Assembly (NCBI GenBank): GCA_013415235.1
Contig: JACBYF010000010.1
Span: 1-56,446, forward strand
DNA from: Gemelliphila palaticanis
GTDB taxonomy: Bacteria > Bacillota > Bacilli > Staphylococcales > Gemellaceae
Length of the DNA: 56,446 bases
Reading direction: 5' to 3'
Of the stretch, positions 24,567 to 33,926 are shown in pieces. The notes under the pieces were generated by a model. That model had not been told where the DNA came from and did not search any database. It worked only from the letters and a program-made list of their open reading frames with translations. The position numbers and the translations under genes are program-made. The first letter of the stretch is position 1; each line of letters opens with the position of its first letter.

Positions 24567-26927
24567 TTAAATATAATCTTGTGGGTTGTCGTCTATAATG
24601 ATTGATAGATTATCTTTTTTATATAGTTCCTTGAAATAATTATTAATATAATTTAACATTTTGTGTAATATTTTATAATTATTTTCATCAAATCTTATGG
24701 CTATATTATAAGTATATTCGTTATTTATTTTATAAAGCAAACTTTTATTAGGTCCTAATATTTTATCTGGATCTATTTTTTCTTTTAAAAAATTATGAAT
24801 TGCTACTGAAGCTAAATACACTTTATTCTCATCGAGTCCTTTTATATTTATAAATGATATTTTATAAAATGGTGGGTAATTTAACAATTCTCTTCTACTT
24901 ATTTCATAATTGTAAAAACTTAGATAGTCACTTTTTACTGCATAAGCAATTATGTTACTATCTACATTAGATTGAATTATTACTCTACCTCTTTTTTCAC
25001 TTCGTCCTGCTCTACCCGATGTTTGAACTAGCAGTTGGAATAGTTTTTCATTTGAGCGAAAGCTAGGCATACCTACAATACTATCGACAGATAATATCCC
25101 CACTAATGTTATATTAGGAAAATCCAAACCTTTAGAAATCATCTGAGTTCCAATTAAAATATTACTATTACCATCTTTAAATTCTTTTAAGAGTTTATCG
25201 TATGCACCTTTTGTTCTTGTTGTATCAAAATCCATTCTTGTTATTTTTAATGAAGGAATTTCTTTAATTAAAAATTCTTCTACTTTTTGTATTCCATAAA
25301 TTCCTGATACTAATTCGGGGCTATTACAACATTTTTTCACATCTTTAATTTTTTTACTATATCCACAAAAATGACATTTTAATGTATTATCAATTTTGTG
25401 ATAGTTTAAACTTATATCACAATTTTCACACTTATAAATATGCTGGCAATTAAAACATCTAATAAAATTAGTATATCCCCTTTTATTTATAAATAATAGC
25501 ACTTGTTCTTTATTCGCAATAGTTTTTTTTATATAATTTAACAATTCACCACTAATAACATCTTCTTTATTTTCTACAGGAATTATATCTATATCTGGTA
25601 ACATATTATTATATCTTTTATTTAGTCTGAGAAGATTTTTCTTTTTAAAATTTAAAAAATTATAATATAAATCAACTGTAGGTGTAGCACTAGCATAAAC
25701 TAAAGTTGATTTATTATAAATAGAACGCTTTTTAGCTACATCTTTAGCGTCGTATCTAGGAGTTTCATTTTGCTTGTAACTAGCTTCATGTTCTTCATCT
25801 ATTATAATTAATCCTATATTTTTAAATGGAGCAAAAACAGCAGATCTTGTTCCTATACAAATTTTCACCTTACCATCTGCTATTTTCTTCCATTCATTGT
25901 ATTTTTCTTTTTTGTTTAAACCAGAATGTAATATGGCAATGTTATCACCAAATACATTTTTAAATTTTTCTAATATTTGAGGAGTTAATATTATTTCAGG
26001 AACTAATATAATAACATCTTTTCCTTTATCTATATATTTTTTGGTAAGATGAATATAAATTTCTGTTTTTCCTGAACCAGTAACACCGTGCAATAAGTAT
26101 TCAGAAAATTTATTTTTATTTATATTGCTAATTATTTCATTGTAAACCTTAGCCTGTTCCTCGTTTAACGTATTTTTATTTATGTAAACTAATGATTTAT
26201 CTTCGAATTCTTTTTCTTTTTCTATAATTTTAATAAGTTCATTTTTTAGCATTGTATTCAAAACATAGCTACTTAAATTTAAAATTTCTTTAACTTTGCT
26301 TTTTTCTATAGAATTATTATCTTTTAAATAGTCTATTAATAATTTATGTTTTTCTGTTATTCTTTTTTTCTTCAAATCAACACTATCGTTAAGTACAATG
26401 TAACTAGTTTTCTCACTCAAAGTTTGCTCTTTAGAAATACTTATTAATTTAATTATTTTTTTTGATATAAGCATTGATAGATATGACTTAGAAACTAGTT
26501 TTTCTAATTTGTTTTTTTCTATAATATTTTCATCATTAGTTATATTTAAAAATTCTTGAGGAGCATTTTCTGTAGCAATTTTATAATATTCTACATATTT
26601 ATTTTTTAATATTGTCGGTATCATACTTTCTATAACTTGAATATTGGTACAATATAGTTCATCAGCTAGAACATCTGATAAAAGAAGCAATTCTTCTGTC
26701 AAAACAGGAAAATCATCTTTAATTTTGGATAAATTTTTAATTTTACTTTCATCAAAGTCAATTTTATCAATTACATCAACTATATATCCTTGAATTTTTC
26801 TACTACCAAAAGGAACTTCTACTCTATATCCCTTCAAATTATATTCTTTGTATTTTTCAGGAATGGTATAATAGTATGTTTTATTTAAACTGTTATTATT
26901 TATATCTACTATAACTCTTGCAAACAA
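24567..26927 (-). CDS. priA: Primosomal replication-restart helicase
   Basis: A 786-aa superfamily 2 helicase that reloads the replisome at stalled forks. Features are an N-terminal 3'-DNA-binding domain (about 1-100), a winged helix, a Walker A motif LLHGVTGSGKTEIY (about 278-291), DEEH, QNETPRYDAKDVA, and a two-zinc insertion with the Cys pairs FNCQHIYKCENC and KCHFCG (about 493-530). Helicase motifs V-VI follow (GTQMISKGLDFPN, QTSGRAGRS). Length and domain order match the family. It lies 18 bases after coaBC. Confidence 0.97.
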   Translation of the reverse strand: MFARVIVDINNNSLNKTYYYTIPEKYKEYNLKGYRVEVPFGSRKIQGYIVDVIDKIDFDESKIKNLSKIKDDFPVLTEELLLLSDVLADELYCTNIQVIESMIPTILKNKYVEYYKIATENAPQEFLNITNDENIIEKNKLEKLVSKSYLSMLISKKIIKLISISKEQTLSEKTSYIVLNDSVDLKKKRITEKHKLLIDYLKDNNSIEKSKVKEILNLSSYVLNTMLKNELIKIIEKEKEFEDKSLVYINKNTLNEEQAKVYNEIISNINKNKFSEYLLHGVTGSGKTEIYIHLTKKYIDKGKDVIILVPEIILTPQILEKFKNVFGDNIAILHSGLNKKEKYNEWKKIADGKVKICIGTRSAVFAPFKNIGLIIIDEEHEASYKQNETPRYDAKDVAKKRSIYNKSTLVYASATPTVDLYYNFLNFKKKNLLRLNKRYNNMLPDIDIIPVENKEDVISGELLNYIKKTIANKEQVLLFINKRGYTNFIRCFNCQHIYKCENCDISLNYHKIDNTLKCHFCGYSKKIKDVKKCCNSPELVSGIYGIQKVEEFLIKEIPSLKITRMDFDTTRTKGAYDKLLKEFKDGNSNILIGTQMISKGLDFPNITLVGILSVDSIVGMPSFRSNEKLFQLLVQTSGRAGRSEKRGRVIIQSNVDSNIIAYAVKSDYLSFYNYEISRRELLNYPPFYKISFINIKGLDENKVYLASVAIHNFLKEKIDPDKILGPNKSLLYKINNEYTYNIAIRFDENNYKILHKMLNYINNYFKELYKKDNLSIIIDDNPQDYI

Positions 26928-26945
26928 AATTATACCTCCTATTTT

Positions 26946-28115
26946 TTATTTAGTTATTAAGTCTACAATTTTTTTAGCTATATATTTTTTACTATTTTTA
27001 GATATTTTTTCTACTTTATTATTTTTATCTATTATATACACTTCGTTATTATCCGAAGCAAATCCTACATCTTTTTTCGACACATCGTTTGCTACTATAT
27101 AATCTAGATTTTTTCTTCTTATTTTATCTTTAGCATATTCAATAACGTTGTTTGTTTCTGCAGCAAAACCTACAAGTATCTGTGATTTTGTTTTTCTTTG
27201 TCCTACAAATTGGAGAATATCTGTTGTTCTTTCTAATTCAAGCTCTATATTTCCTATTTGTTTTTTGACTTTTTTATCATAAGTTATAATAGGTCTATAA
27301 TCAGATACAGCTGCTGTTTTTACTATTATATCGCAACTTCTAAAATTTCTTTCGACTTCGACAAACATGTCCTCAGCACTAATTACAGGAACTACTGAAA
27401 TATTTTTTCTAGATGAATTATAGTTTGCAGAAGTTATTAAAATAACCTCTGCCCCATAATCAGCAAAGACTTCTGCTATAGCTATCCCCATTTTCCCTGT
27501 TGCTGGATTAGATATAAACCTTACCGGATCAATATACTCTCTTGTTGATCCTGCTGTAACTAAAACTTTTTTTCCTGTTAGTTTTTCATTATGCAAAAAA
27601 CTTGCTAATATTGTTTCTACAGAAGGTAATTTACCTTTACCTATATCTCCACATGCTAATAACCCTTCAGCAGGTTCTATGAAATTGAAACCTAACTGTC
27701 TAAGTTTAAATATATTACTTTGCGTTATAGGATTTTCATACATAACTGTATTCATAGCAGGAGCTATATAAATTTTAGAGAAATCATCTACGGCAAGAAG
27801 TAATGTACTAGCCAAATCATCTCCAATTCCATTAGCCATCTTTGCTATTAAATTAGCAGTAGCAGGGGATATAAGTATCTTGTCTGCCCATTTACATAAG
27901 TCTATATGTTGAATTTCTTTTTCATCTAATTCCTCAAAAGTATCAGTATAAACTTTATTTTTAGAAATAGTTTGAAAAGCTAATTCTGTAACAAATTTAG
28001 TTGAATTTTTTGTCATTACAACTTTTACATTATGACCAGATTTTTTTAAATTGCTTACTATATCTAGTGATTTATATGCAGCAATTCCACCAGAAACAAT
28101 CAATAATATATTCAT
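26946..28115 (-). CDS. coaBC: Bifunctional phosphopantothenoylcysteine synthetase/decarboxylase
   Basis: A 389-aa CoA-biosynthesis enzyme. The N-terminal flavoprotein decarboxylase CoaC covers about 1-180 (GGIAAYKSLD, the HIDL motif, the substrate-binding APAMNTVMYENP, and LLACGDIGKGKL). The C-terminal CoaB synthetase (about 183-389) has VTAGSTREYIDPVRFISN, KTAAVSDYRP, GFAAETN and the ANDVSKKDVGF nucleotide region. It lies 11 bases after gpsB and 18 before priA. rpoZ and gmk, which precede it in Bacillus, are missing here. Confidence 0.96.
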   Translation of the reverse strand: MNILLIVSGGIAAYKSLDIVSNLKKSGHNVKVVMTKNSTKFVTELAFQTISKNKVYTDTFEELDEKEIQHIDLCKWADKILISPATANLIAKMANGIGDDLASTLLLAVDDFSKIYIAPAMNTVMYENPITQSNIFKLRQLGFNFIEPAEGLLACGDIGKGKLPSVETILASFLHNEKLTGKKVLVTAGSTREYIDPVRFISNPATGKMGIAIAEVFADYGAEVILITSANYNSSRKNISVVPVISAEDMFVEVERNFRSCDIIVKTAAVSDYRPIITYDKKVKKQIGNIELELERTTDILQFVGQRKTKSQILVGFAAETNNVIEYAKDKIRRKNLDYIVANDVSKKDVGFASDNNEVYIIDKNNKVEKISKNSKKYIAKKIVDLITK

Positions 28116-28126
28116 AATTTACTCCT

Positions 28127-28432
28127 TTAGTCGTTGTTTATTCCAAATACAGCTTGTTCTAATCTTGATATTCTTTTTAATATGTCTAGATTAACATTTG
28201 ATGGAGAAGATTCACTATCTTTTTTTACATTTTTCATGCCGTTTATAGTTATTTTTAAACTTTGATTTTCTATTTCAAGCTCTTTTAATTTTATTGCCAT
28301 TTTTTCAAATTTTATATAATCTTGTATTATTAAATCTAAAAAAGTATCAATTTCTTCTGTATCATAACCTCTTGATTTGTTTGATTTAAATTCTTTTTCT
28401 AGTATCTCAACTGCTGTTAAATTTAATTTCAT
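28127..28432 (-). CDS. gpsB: Cell-division and elongation regulator GpsB (DivIVA-like)
   Basis: A 101-aa protein with the DivIVA/GpsB N-terminal membrane-binding and PBP-binding domain (EILEKEFKSNKSRGYDTEEIDTFLDLI in pieces, about 8-37), a coiled coil (about 38-65), and a short C-terminal trimerisation helix (ILKRISRLEQAVFG). GpsB moves between septum and side wall, and docks penicillin-binding proteins. In several species it is linked to PASTA-kinase signalling, and prkC lies in this same cluster. The length is right for GpsB and far too short for DivIVA. Confidence 0.92.
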   Translation of the reverse strand: MKLNLTAVEILEKEFKSNKSRGYDTEEIDTFLDLIIQDYIKFEKMAIKLKELEIENQSLKITINGMKNVKKDSESSPSNVNLDILKRISRLEQAVFGINND

Positions 28433-28446
28433 TATTTAAATTCCTC

Positions 28447-29193
28447 CTAACTTAATTCTGCAAAATAACCTACACAACTTATAAAAAATAACGGAGCTGT
28501 TTCTGCTCTAAGAATTCTCTTACCTAATCCTATTGATTTATAATTATAATCGTTAAATACAGCTACCTCTTTTTCAGAAAGTCCTCCTTCACTTCCAAAA
28601 ACAGCTATAACGGATCTTTTATCAAGATCATTGCTTAAAAATTCTTTTAAGTTATGATTTGAACTATTACCCGATTCTTTTTCGTAAGCTATTAGTTTAT
28701 AATCGTATGTACTACAATCATCTATTAATTCTTGTATACTTCTCTTATACAAAATTGTTGGTATTATACCTCTTTTGGATTGTTCTGCTGCTTCTTTTGC
28801 TATTTTTTCCCATCTAGATATTTTATTTTCTATTTTATCATTTTTTAATTTTGCTACATTTCTTTCTGATTCAAACAATACTATGTTACTAACTCCTAAT
28901 TCTGTAGCTTTTTGTATTAAAAATTCGAATTTACTCCCCTTTAATGGAGGTATAGCTATAGTTATATTTAAAGGTAATTCTGTTTCTATATCAACTTTTT
29001 TGTATGGTTCTACAATTACTCTATTATTAATAAATTCTTTTATAGAGCATATATATCTGCTGCCATCGGAAAAAGCTATATATACTTTATCTTCTACATT
29101 TTTTCTCATTACCTTTATAATGTGAAAACTGTCATCATTATTTAACGTATAGCTTTTATTTTCAAAATTTTCTTTTATAAAATATTGTTGCAT
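28447..29193 (-). CDS. rsmE: 16S rRNA U1498 N3-methyltransferase
   Basis: A 248-aa SPOUT-type methyltransferase. An N-terminal PUA-like domain (about 1-70, with HIIKVMRKNVED) is followed by the trefoil-knot domain with ATELGVSNIVLFESERNV, KIAKEAAEQSKRG, AVFGSEGGLSEKEV, and the knot loop LGKRILRAETAPLF. It is full length. It is first in the transcript that continues into gpsB and coaBC, separated by only 14 bases from gpsB. GGAGG precedes the ATG. Confidence 0.96.
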   Translation of the reverse strand: MQQYFIKENFENKSYTLNNDDSFHIIKVMRKNVEDKVYIAFSDGSRYICSIKEFINNRVIVEPYKKVDIETELPLNITIAIPPLKGSKFEFLIQKATELGVSNIVLFESERNVAKLKNDKIENKISRWEKIAKEAAEQSKRGIIPTILYKRSIQELIDDCSTYDYKLIAYEKESGNSSNHNLKEFLSNDLDKRSVIAVFGSEGGLSEKEVAVFNDYNYKSIGLGKRILRAETAPLFFISCVGYFAELS

Positions 29194-29359
29194 AATTCCT
29201 CCAAAAAGATAAATATATTATAATCATATTATACCATTAATTAAAATACTATAAAACATTTAAAGACAGTTAAAATATTATAAAATCTTAATAGTTATAA
29301 ATATCAGTATGTTAAAATTATAAAAGATATCAACTATACTAATATAAATTAATTATTTA

Positions 29360-29388
29360 TTGCATTTAAAATATACAGAGTTTATAAT
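29360..29388 (+). promoter_or_regulatory. Promoter of the aminotransferase gene
   Basis: TTGCAT (29360-29365) and TATAAT (29383-29388) are separated by exactly 17 bases, about 35 bases before the start codon at 29422. The divergent rsmE promoter lies in the same 228-base gap. Confidence 0.6.
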
Positions 29389-29421
29389 GAATATAATGAA
29401 AAATTATAAAAGGAGTTAATT

Positions 29422-30672
29422 ATGACTTTTTACTCAACAATTGGTAAAAATATGATTTTACCTCAAGATGTTTTAATTCAATCTAAAGAAACACAAGAAA
29501 TACCCGGAGCTATAAACGCAACAATAGGTATGGCTACAGAAAATGGTAAAGTAATGAAATTAAATTCTTTAGAATATATAATAAAAAATATATCTTCAGA
29601 AAGTTATTTACCATATTCCCCTACTCCAGGTACATTAAATATTAGACAACAATGGAAAGATAAAATATTAAAAGAAAATAAAAATTTAAGACAAGAATAT
29701 TTATCTCAGTCTATCGCAACTACTGGTATTACCCAAGGTATAGACATAGTAGCTAATCTTTTTTCTGAAAAAGGAGATGCTTTAATACTTCCAAATTTAT
29801 TTTGGCAAAATTATGCCCAAATATATAATGTAAAATTGGGAGTTAGCATACACACTTATGACCAATTTAACAATGAAAATAAATATAACTTAGAAGCATT
29901 TAAAAATACTTTATATAGTATAAAAGAAAATAAAATTCACATATTATTAAACTTCCCTAACAACCCAACAGGATATACTCCATCTAAAGAGGAATTTAAA
30001 TCTATAACAGAAATCATAGAAAACTTTTTAGTAGAGAACGAAAATAAATCTGTTATTTTATTATGTGATGATGCATATTTTGGGCTATTTTTTGAGGACA
30101 ATAATAAAAATTCAACTATAAATTGTCTAGAAAAATTAGTAAATAATGAAAATTGCTTAATAATAAAAATTGATGGTGTTACTAAAGAATATTATGCTTG
30201 GGGATTGAGATTAGGATTTATAACTTACTATATTAAAGATGATGTATTAAGAAATGAAATAATGGCTAAAACACAAGGCTATATAAGAAGTTCTACTTCA
30301 TCAGGCTCTACAATAGCTCAAATAGCTATTCAAAAATTACTTTCTGAAAATAAATATATATTAGAAAAAGAAACTAATGACAATATAATAAAAAATAGAT
30401 ATATTGCGCTAAAAGAATCTATAGAAAAAGAAAATTTAGAATCTTTAACTAGAATTCTGCCGTTTAATTCAGGATATTTTTTTACAATAGAATTACCTAA
30501 AAAAATAAATGCTCATGAATTTAGACTTATGCTATTAGAAAAATATAAACTAGGAATATACTCTATGGATGAAAGTAATATAAGGATTGCTTTCTCATGT
30601 TTAGAAGAATCATATATTCCTGAGTTAGTAAAAAATATTAAAAATTGCATAATAGATTTCAATAATAAATAA
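29422..30672 (+). CDS. PLP-dependent class I/II aminotransferase
   Basis: A 416-aa fold-type I aminotransferase, probably acting on an amino acid. Visible motifs are the cofactor-phosphate region ATTGITQGIDIVANLF, LNFPNNPTGYTPS, LLCDDAYFGLF with the Asp that binds the pyridine nitrogen, and the catalytic Lys in KIDGVTKEYYAWGLRLGF, whose Arg also fits the family. Most relatives act on aromatic, aspartate or branched-chain substrates. The sequence does not allow a choice. It is transcribed alone on the plus strand with its own promoter and terminator, in an otherwise minus-strand stretch. AAAGGAG precedes the ATG. Confidence 0.85.
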   Translation: MTFYSTIGKNMILPQDVLIQSKETQEIPGAINATIGMATENGKVMKLNSLEYIIKNISSESYLPYSPTPGTLNIRQQWKDKILKENKNLRQEYLSQSIATTGITQGIDIVANLFSEKGDALILPNLFWQNYAQIYNVKLGVSIHTYDQFNNENKYNLEAFKNTLYSIKENKIHILLNFPNNPTGYTPSKEEFKSITEIIENFLVENENKSVILLCDDAYFGLFFEDNNKNSTINCLEKLVNNENCLIIKIDGVTKEYYAWGLRLGFITYYIKDDVLRNEIMAKTQGYIRSSTSSGSTIAQIAIQKLLSENKYILEKETNDNIIKNRYIALKESIEKENLESLTRILPFNSGYFFTIELPKKINAHEFRLMLLEKYKLGIYSMDESNIRIAFSCLEESYIPELVKNIKNCIIDFNNK

Positions 30673-30680
30673 TAAATAAT

Positions 30681-30715
30681 ATCACTAAAACTACTGTAAA
30701 TTAAGTTTTAGTGAT
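30681..30715. terminator. Bidirectional terminator
   Basis: An 11-bp perfect stem, ATCACTAAAAC with GTTTTAGTGAT, around a 13-base loop, between two converging genes (aminotransferase and polyprenyl synthase). TTTTATTTATTT follows on the plus strand. Confidence 0.8.
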
Positions 30716-30720
30716 TTTAT

Positions 30721-31584
30721 TTATTTCTGTCTTGATAATAATAAACTTGCAAAATCGTTTAATAAAGAATTGTTTAATTTAGATGCATAGCTTTTTGCTT
30801 TTTCTGTGTGTAAATCCAATAATTCTTCACATTTTTCTATTCCGTAAAAACTAAGATATGTAATCATATCTTCATCACTAAATTTTTTACCAGTTAGTTT
30901 AAAATCTCCATAATAATCTAGTATATCATCTTTAATTTGATAAGCTAAACCTAAATCGTAACCATAACTAGTTAAAAATTCAATATCATTATCATTATTA
31001 GAAATTATTGCAGCAAAAATAAGCGGTAATGTTATTAATTTTCCTGTTTTTAAATTATGCATATTTTCTAAATAATTTTCATCTACATAATAACTATCTT
31101 GCTTAATATCATAAATTTGACCAGCTAACATTCCGTTAACTCCTGAATAATCAGAAAGTAACATTATTAGTCTAATTTTAATTGAATCTTCCAAGATATC
31201 ATTTTTAGAAATAATATTATAAGCAAGTGTTTGCATTGCATCACCTGTTAAAATAGCAACCTCTTCTCCATACACTTTATGATTAGTAAATTTTCCCCAT
31301 CTATAATCATCATTATCCATTGCTGGTAAATCATCGTGAACTAATGAATATGTATGTACTAATTCTATAGATAGAGCAATATCTAAGAAATTCTTATAGT
31401 CATAACCGTAATGATCAAGCATAGCTAAAAATATTAATGGACGCAATTTCTTTCCGTCATTTACTAAAGAATACTTTACGGATTCTTTTAGAATACTAGG
31501 AAATTCAATATTTTCTATATAATTTTCCGCAAAATTATTAATTAATTCTTTGTTGTTTTTCAAAAAATCTTCTATGTTATTCAT
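30721..31584 (-). CDS. ispA: Polyprenyl (farnesyl-type) diphosphate synthase
   Basis: A 287-aa trans-prenyltransferase that condenses IPP with allylic diphosphates, supplying C15 (or C20) chains for undecaprenyl phosphate and quinones. It has the first aspartate-rich motif HDDLPAMDNDDYRWG and the second YQIKDDILD, plus GKKLRPL and the MLAGQIYD segment. Size and motif spacing fit IspA/FPPS, but chain length is not provable from sequence. Its start overlaps the end of xseB by 8 bases, the common xseA-xseB-ispA operon. Confidence 0.9.
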   Translation of the reverse strand: MNNIEDFLKNNKELINNFAENYIENIEFPSILKESVKYSLVNDGKKLRPLIFLAMLDHYGYDYKNFLDIALSIELVHTYSLVHDDLPAMDNDDYRWGKFTNHKVYGEEVAILTGDAMQTLAYNIISKNDILEDSIKIRLIMLLSDYSGVNGMLAGQIYDIKQDSYYVDENYLENMHNLKTGKLITLPLIFAAIISNNDNDIEFLTSYGYDLGLAYQIKDDILDYYGDFKLTGKKFSDEDMITYLSFYGIEKCEELLDLHTEKAKSYASKLNNSLLNDFASLLLSRQK

Positions 31585-31774
31585 TGTTTAATTCCTCAGA
31601 TAACTTTGATACTTCTTCTTCGGCATTTTTTATAATCAAATTACAACTCTTTATTATATCTATACCATTTTTATATTGCTCTAATGAATCATCAAGTGAT
31701 AATTCATTACTTTCTAAATTCTTTATTATATTTTCTAGTTCTAATAATTTATCTTCAAAACTATTTTTCATCAT
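31577..31774 (-). CDS. xseB: Exodeoxyribonuclease VII small subunit
   Basis: A 65-aa helical protein (SFEDKLLELENIIKNLES, then LSLDDSLEQYKNGIDII) that binds XseA as a multimer to form exonuclease VII. I start it at ATG 31774, where GAGG lies six bases upstream; an ATG at 31786 would add four residues and overlaps that site. The gene overlaps both xseA and ispA. Confidence 0.93.
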   Translation of the reverse strand: MMKNSFEDKLLELENIIKNLESNELSLDDSLEQYKNGIDIIKSCNLIIKNAEEEVSKLSEELNNE

Positions 31775-33038
31775 GATAAACCTCATTTTTACTAATATTT
31801 ATTACTTCTGCTGTAACATCTCCATCATTAAATTTTATATTAATACTATCGCCTATAGAAACTGCTTCAGTAGATGAAATTCTTTCGCCAGAAGAAGAAT
31901 ATGTAATTGAATAACCTTTTTTTAGTATACCCAATGGAGAATTATTTTCAAAATTTTCTATTATAAAATTAAACTTATTAGTATAATACTTCATTAAATC
32001 AATACTTTTAAATTTTACAATATTTTTTTCTAAATAATTTCTTTTAATTAAAATTTTATTATTTATTAAATTATTAATTTTCTCCGTTTTAAAATTTAAT
32101 AGTTTTTCATATTCCCTGTAATTATAATTTTTTATTATATAGCTATTAGAATATGATAATAAATCTTTCTTTAATCTATTAACTTTTTCATTGATTAAAG
32201 TTGTCATTTTATTTGACATTAATGATACATGATTTTTAATATCGTCAATAGTATAGGGCGTAACTATTTCAGCAGCTGCTGTTGGAGTAGAAGCTCTAAT
32301 ATCTGCTACATAATCTACTAAAGTAGTATCTGTTTCATGACCTACACCTGTAACTACAGGTGTTTTACAAGCAAATACTGCTCTTACAACTTCTTCACTA
32401 TTGAAACTCCATAAATCCTCTATAGAGCCCCCTCCTCTAGCTAAAATTATTACATCGTTGTTATCATTGTCAGCTATTTTCAAATTTTTTATAATATCAT
32501 TAATAGATTGATCTCCTTGAACTAATGATGAATATACATTTATATTTGCAATAGGATATCTTCTTAAAATGGTTCTCTTTATATCTTGAATAGCAGCTCC
32601 CGTAGAGGCTGTTATAACAGCAATATTATTACTAAATTTAGGTACTCTTTTTTTGTGAATACTTGAAAAAATACCTTCTTTAGATAATTTATCTCTTAGT
32701 TCTATTAACCTTCTGTATAAATCTCCTACACTATCTAGTTTTATTTCCTGTACTGTTAGCCTTTGTTGACCAAAACCCATAAAGAAGTTAAGACTAGCTT
32801 TTACATATACTGTATCCCCTTCTTTTAAATGAGAATAATCAGAACCTTTAAACTTGGTTGCATCTATTTTAGTTTTATTATCTTTAATCGTAAAATAAAG
32901 ATTTCCATTTGAATGTAATTTACAATTGGAAACCTCTCCTTTAATATAAACTTCTTTTAAATAAGGATCAAACTTATATTTTTTTTCTATATAAGAATTT
33001 AACGCAGAAACACTTAAATAAATTATTTTATCATTCAT
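31761..33038 (-). CDS. xseA: Exodeoxyribonuclease VII large subunit
   Basis: A 425-aa catalytic subunit that degrades single-stranded DNA from both ends. The N-terminal OB-fold (about 5-100, VYIKGEVSNCKLHSNGNLYF) is followed by the catalytic domain with ITASTGAAIQDI, IILARGGGSIEDLWSFN, PVVTGVGHETDTTLVDYVADIRASTPTAAAE (conserved, quoted in parts), and a C-terminal coiled coil ending in LKKGYSITYSS. It lies 2 bases after nusB and overlaps xseB. Confidence 0.96.
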   Translation of the reverse strand: MNDKIIYLSVSALNSYIEKKYKFDPYLKEVYIKGEVSNCKLHSNGNLYFTIKDNKTKIDATKFKGSDYSHLKEGDTVYVKASLNFFMGFGQQRLTVQEIKLDSVGDLYRRLIELRDKLSKEGIFSSIHKKRVPKFSNNIAVITASTGAAIQDIKRTILRRYPIANINVYSSLVQGDQSINDIIKNLKIADNDNNDVIILARGGGSIEDLWSFNSEEVVRAVFACKTPVVTGVGHETDTTLVDYVADIRASTPTAAAEIVTPYTIDDIKNHVSLMSNKMTTLINEKVNRLKKDLLSYSNSYIIKNYNYREYEKLLNFKTEKINNLINNKILIKRNYLEKNIVKFKSIDLMKYYTNKFNFIIENFENNSPLGILKKGYSITYSSSGERISSTEAVSIGDSINIKFNDGDVTAEVINISKNEVYHDEK

Positions 33039-33039
33039 A

Positions 33040-33435
33040 CTAATTTATTACTTTCTCTACTACAGATTTTAAAACTCCATTTACAAATTTATAACTGTCA
33101 TCTTTCTCACTATATTTTTTAGACAACTCAACTGCCTCATTTATTGATATTTTATATGGAATCTCACTATAAAGTATTTCATATATAGAAATTCTCAAAA
33201 TTTGTCTATCCATCTTTGATAATCTTGATATGGTCCAACCTTTAAGATTTTCTGAAATTATATTATCAATAGACTCCTTATTATTCAATATTTCATTTAA
33301 CGTATTTACAACATATTCATTAGATTTTATTTCTTCATCTTCTAAATCTAAAATTGTTTCTAAATCTAAATCATTATTATCTAATTGAAATAAGACTTTA
33401 AATACTATCTCTCGTAGTTCATGACGTGTTTTCAT
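33040..33435 (-). CDS. nusB: Transcription antitermination factor NusB
   Basis: A 131-aa all-helical protein with the NusB signatures RHELREIVFKVLFQL, KMDRQILRISIYEIL and ISINEAVELSKKYS followed by KFVNGVLKSV. It binds boxA RNA with NusE (S10) in rRNA antitermination. It lies between the Asp23-family gene and xseA, as in B. subtilis (yqhY-nusB-folD-xseA), but folD is absent here. Confidence 0.96.
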   Translation of the reverse strand: MKTRHELREIVFKVLFQLDNNDLDLETILDLEDEEIKSNEYVVNTLNEILNNKESIDNIISENLKGWTISRLSKMDRQILRISIYEILYSEIPYKISINEAVELSKKYSEKDDSYKFVNGVLKSVVEKVIN

Positions 33436-33456
33436 TGTAATAAAAACCTCCCGTTA

Positions 33457-33798
33457 TTAATAATCTATTCCTAAAATATTAATATTAATAGTCTTTGTAT
33501 TTAGTTCTGTCATATTATAAACAGAATTTCTTATATTTTCTTGTACGTTAGAGACCACTTTATTAACTGAATACCCTGATTTTAAACAACAAGAAACTTC
33601 TACATTTAATTCATTATCTTCAAAATTTAACTTAACACCTTTAAAATATTCTTTTTTACCCATTTTTTCAAATGCTTCATTTTTTATACTACCAATTAAT
33701 TTTGATATTCCCTCTACTTCATTAACAGCTATACTAACAATAACTGCTAATGCTCTTGGACTTATTTCTACTTTTCCTAAATTTTTATTTTCCATCAT
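33457..33798 (-). CDS. Asp23/Gls24 family protein (YqhY-like)
   Basis: A 113-aa protein of the Asp23/Gls24 family (LGKVEISPRALAVIVSIA, NEVEGISKLIG, then a VEVSCCLKSGYSVNKV strand and helix). In B. subtilis the nusB-linked member YqhY affects acetyl-CoA carboxylase control. I chose the start at 33798 because TAGGAGG lies just upstream. A further ATG at 33819 lies before that site and would put it inside the gene. Confidence 0.88.
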   Translation of the reverse strand: MMENKNLGKVEISPRALAVIVSIAVNEVEGISKLIGSIKNEAFEKMGKKEYFKGVKLNFEDNELNVEVSCCLKSGYSVNKVVSNVQENIRNSVYNMTELNTKTININILGIDY

Positions 33799-33869
33799 TA
33801 ATCCTCCTAGATATATCAATAACTAATTATACAATAATTTACAAAACTAATCAAATATCTAATTATTAC

Positions 33870-33903
33870 AAAAAAGGGATAAGACTGTTCTTATCCCTTT
33901 TTT
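33870..33903 (-). terminator. Terminator of fba
   Basis: AAAAAGGGATAAGA and TCTTATCCCTTTTTT form a stem of about 14 bp with a 4-base loop CTGT between fba and the Asp23-family gene. It is symmetric and could act in both directions, but fba (minus) is the gene that ends here. Confidence 0.85.
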
Positions 33904-33926
33904 ATTTACAATAAAAATTTTTATAA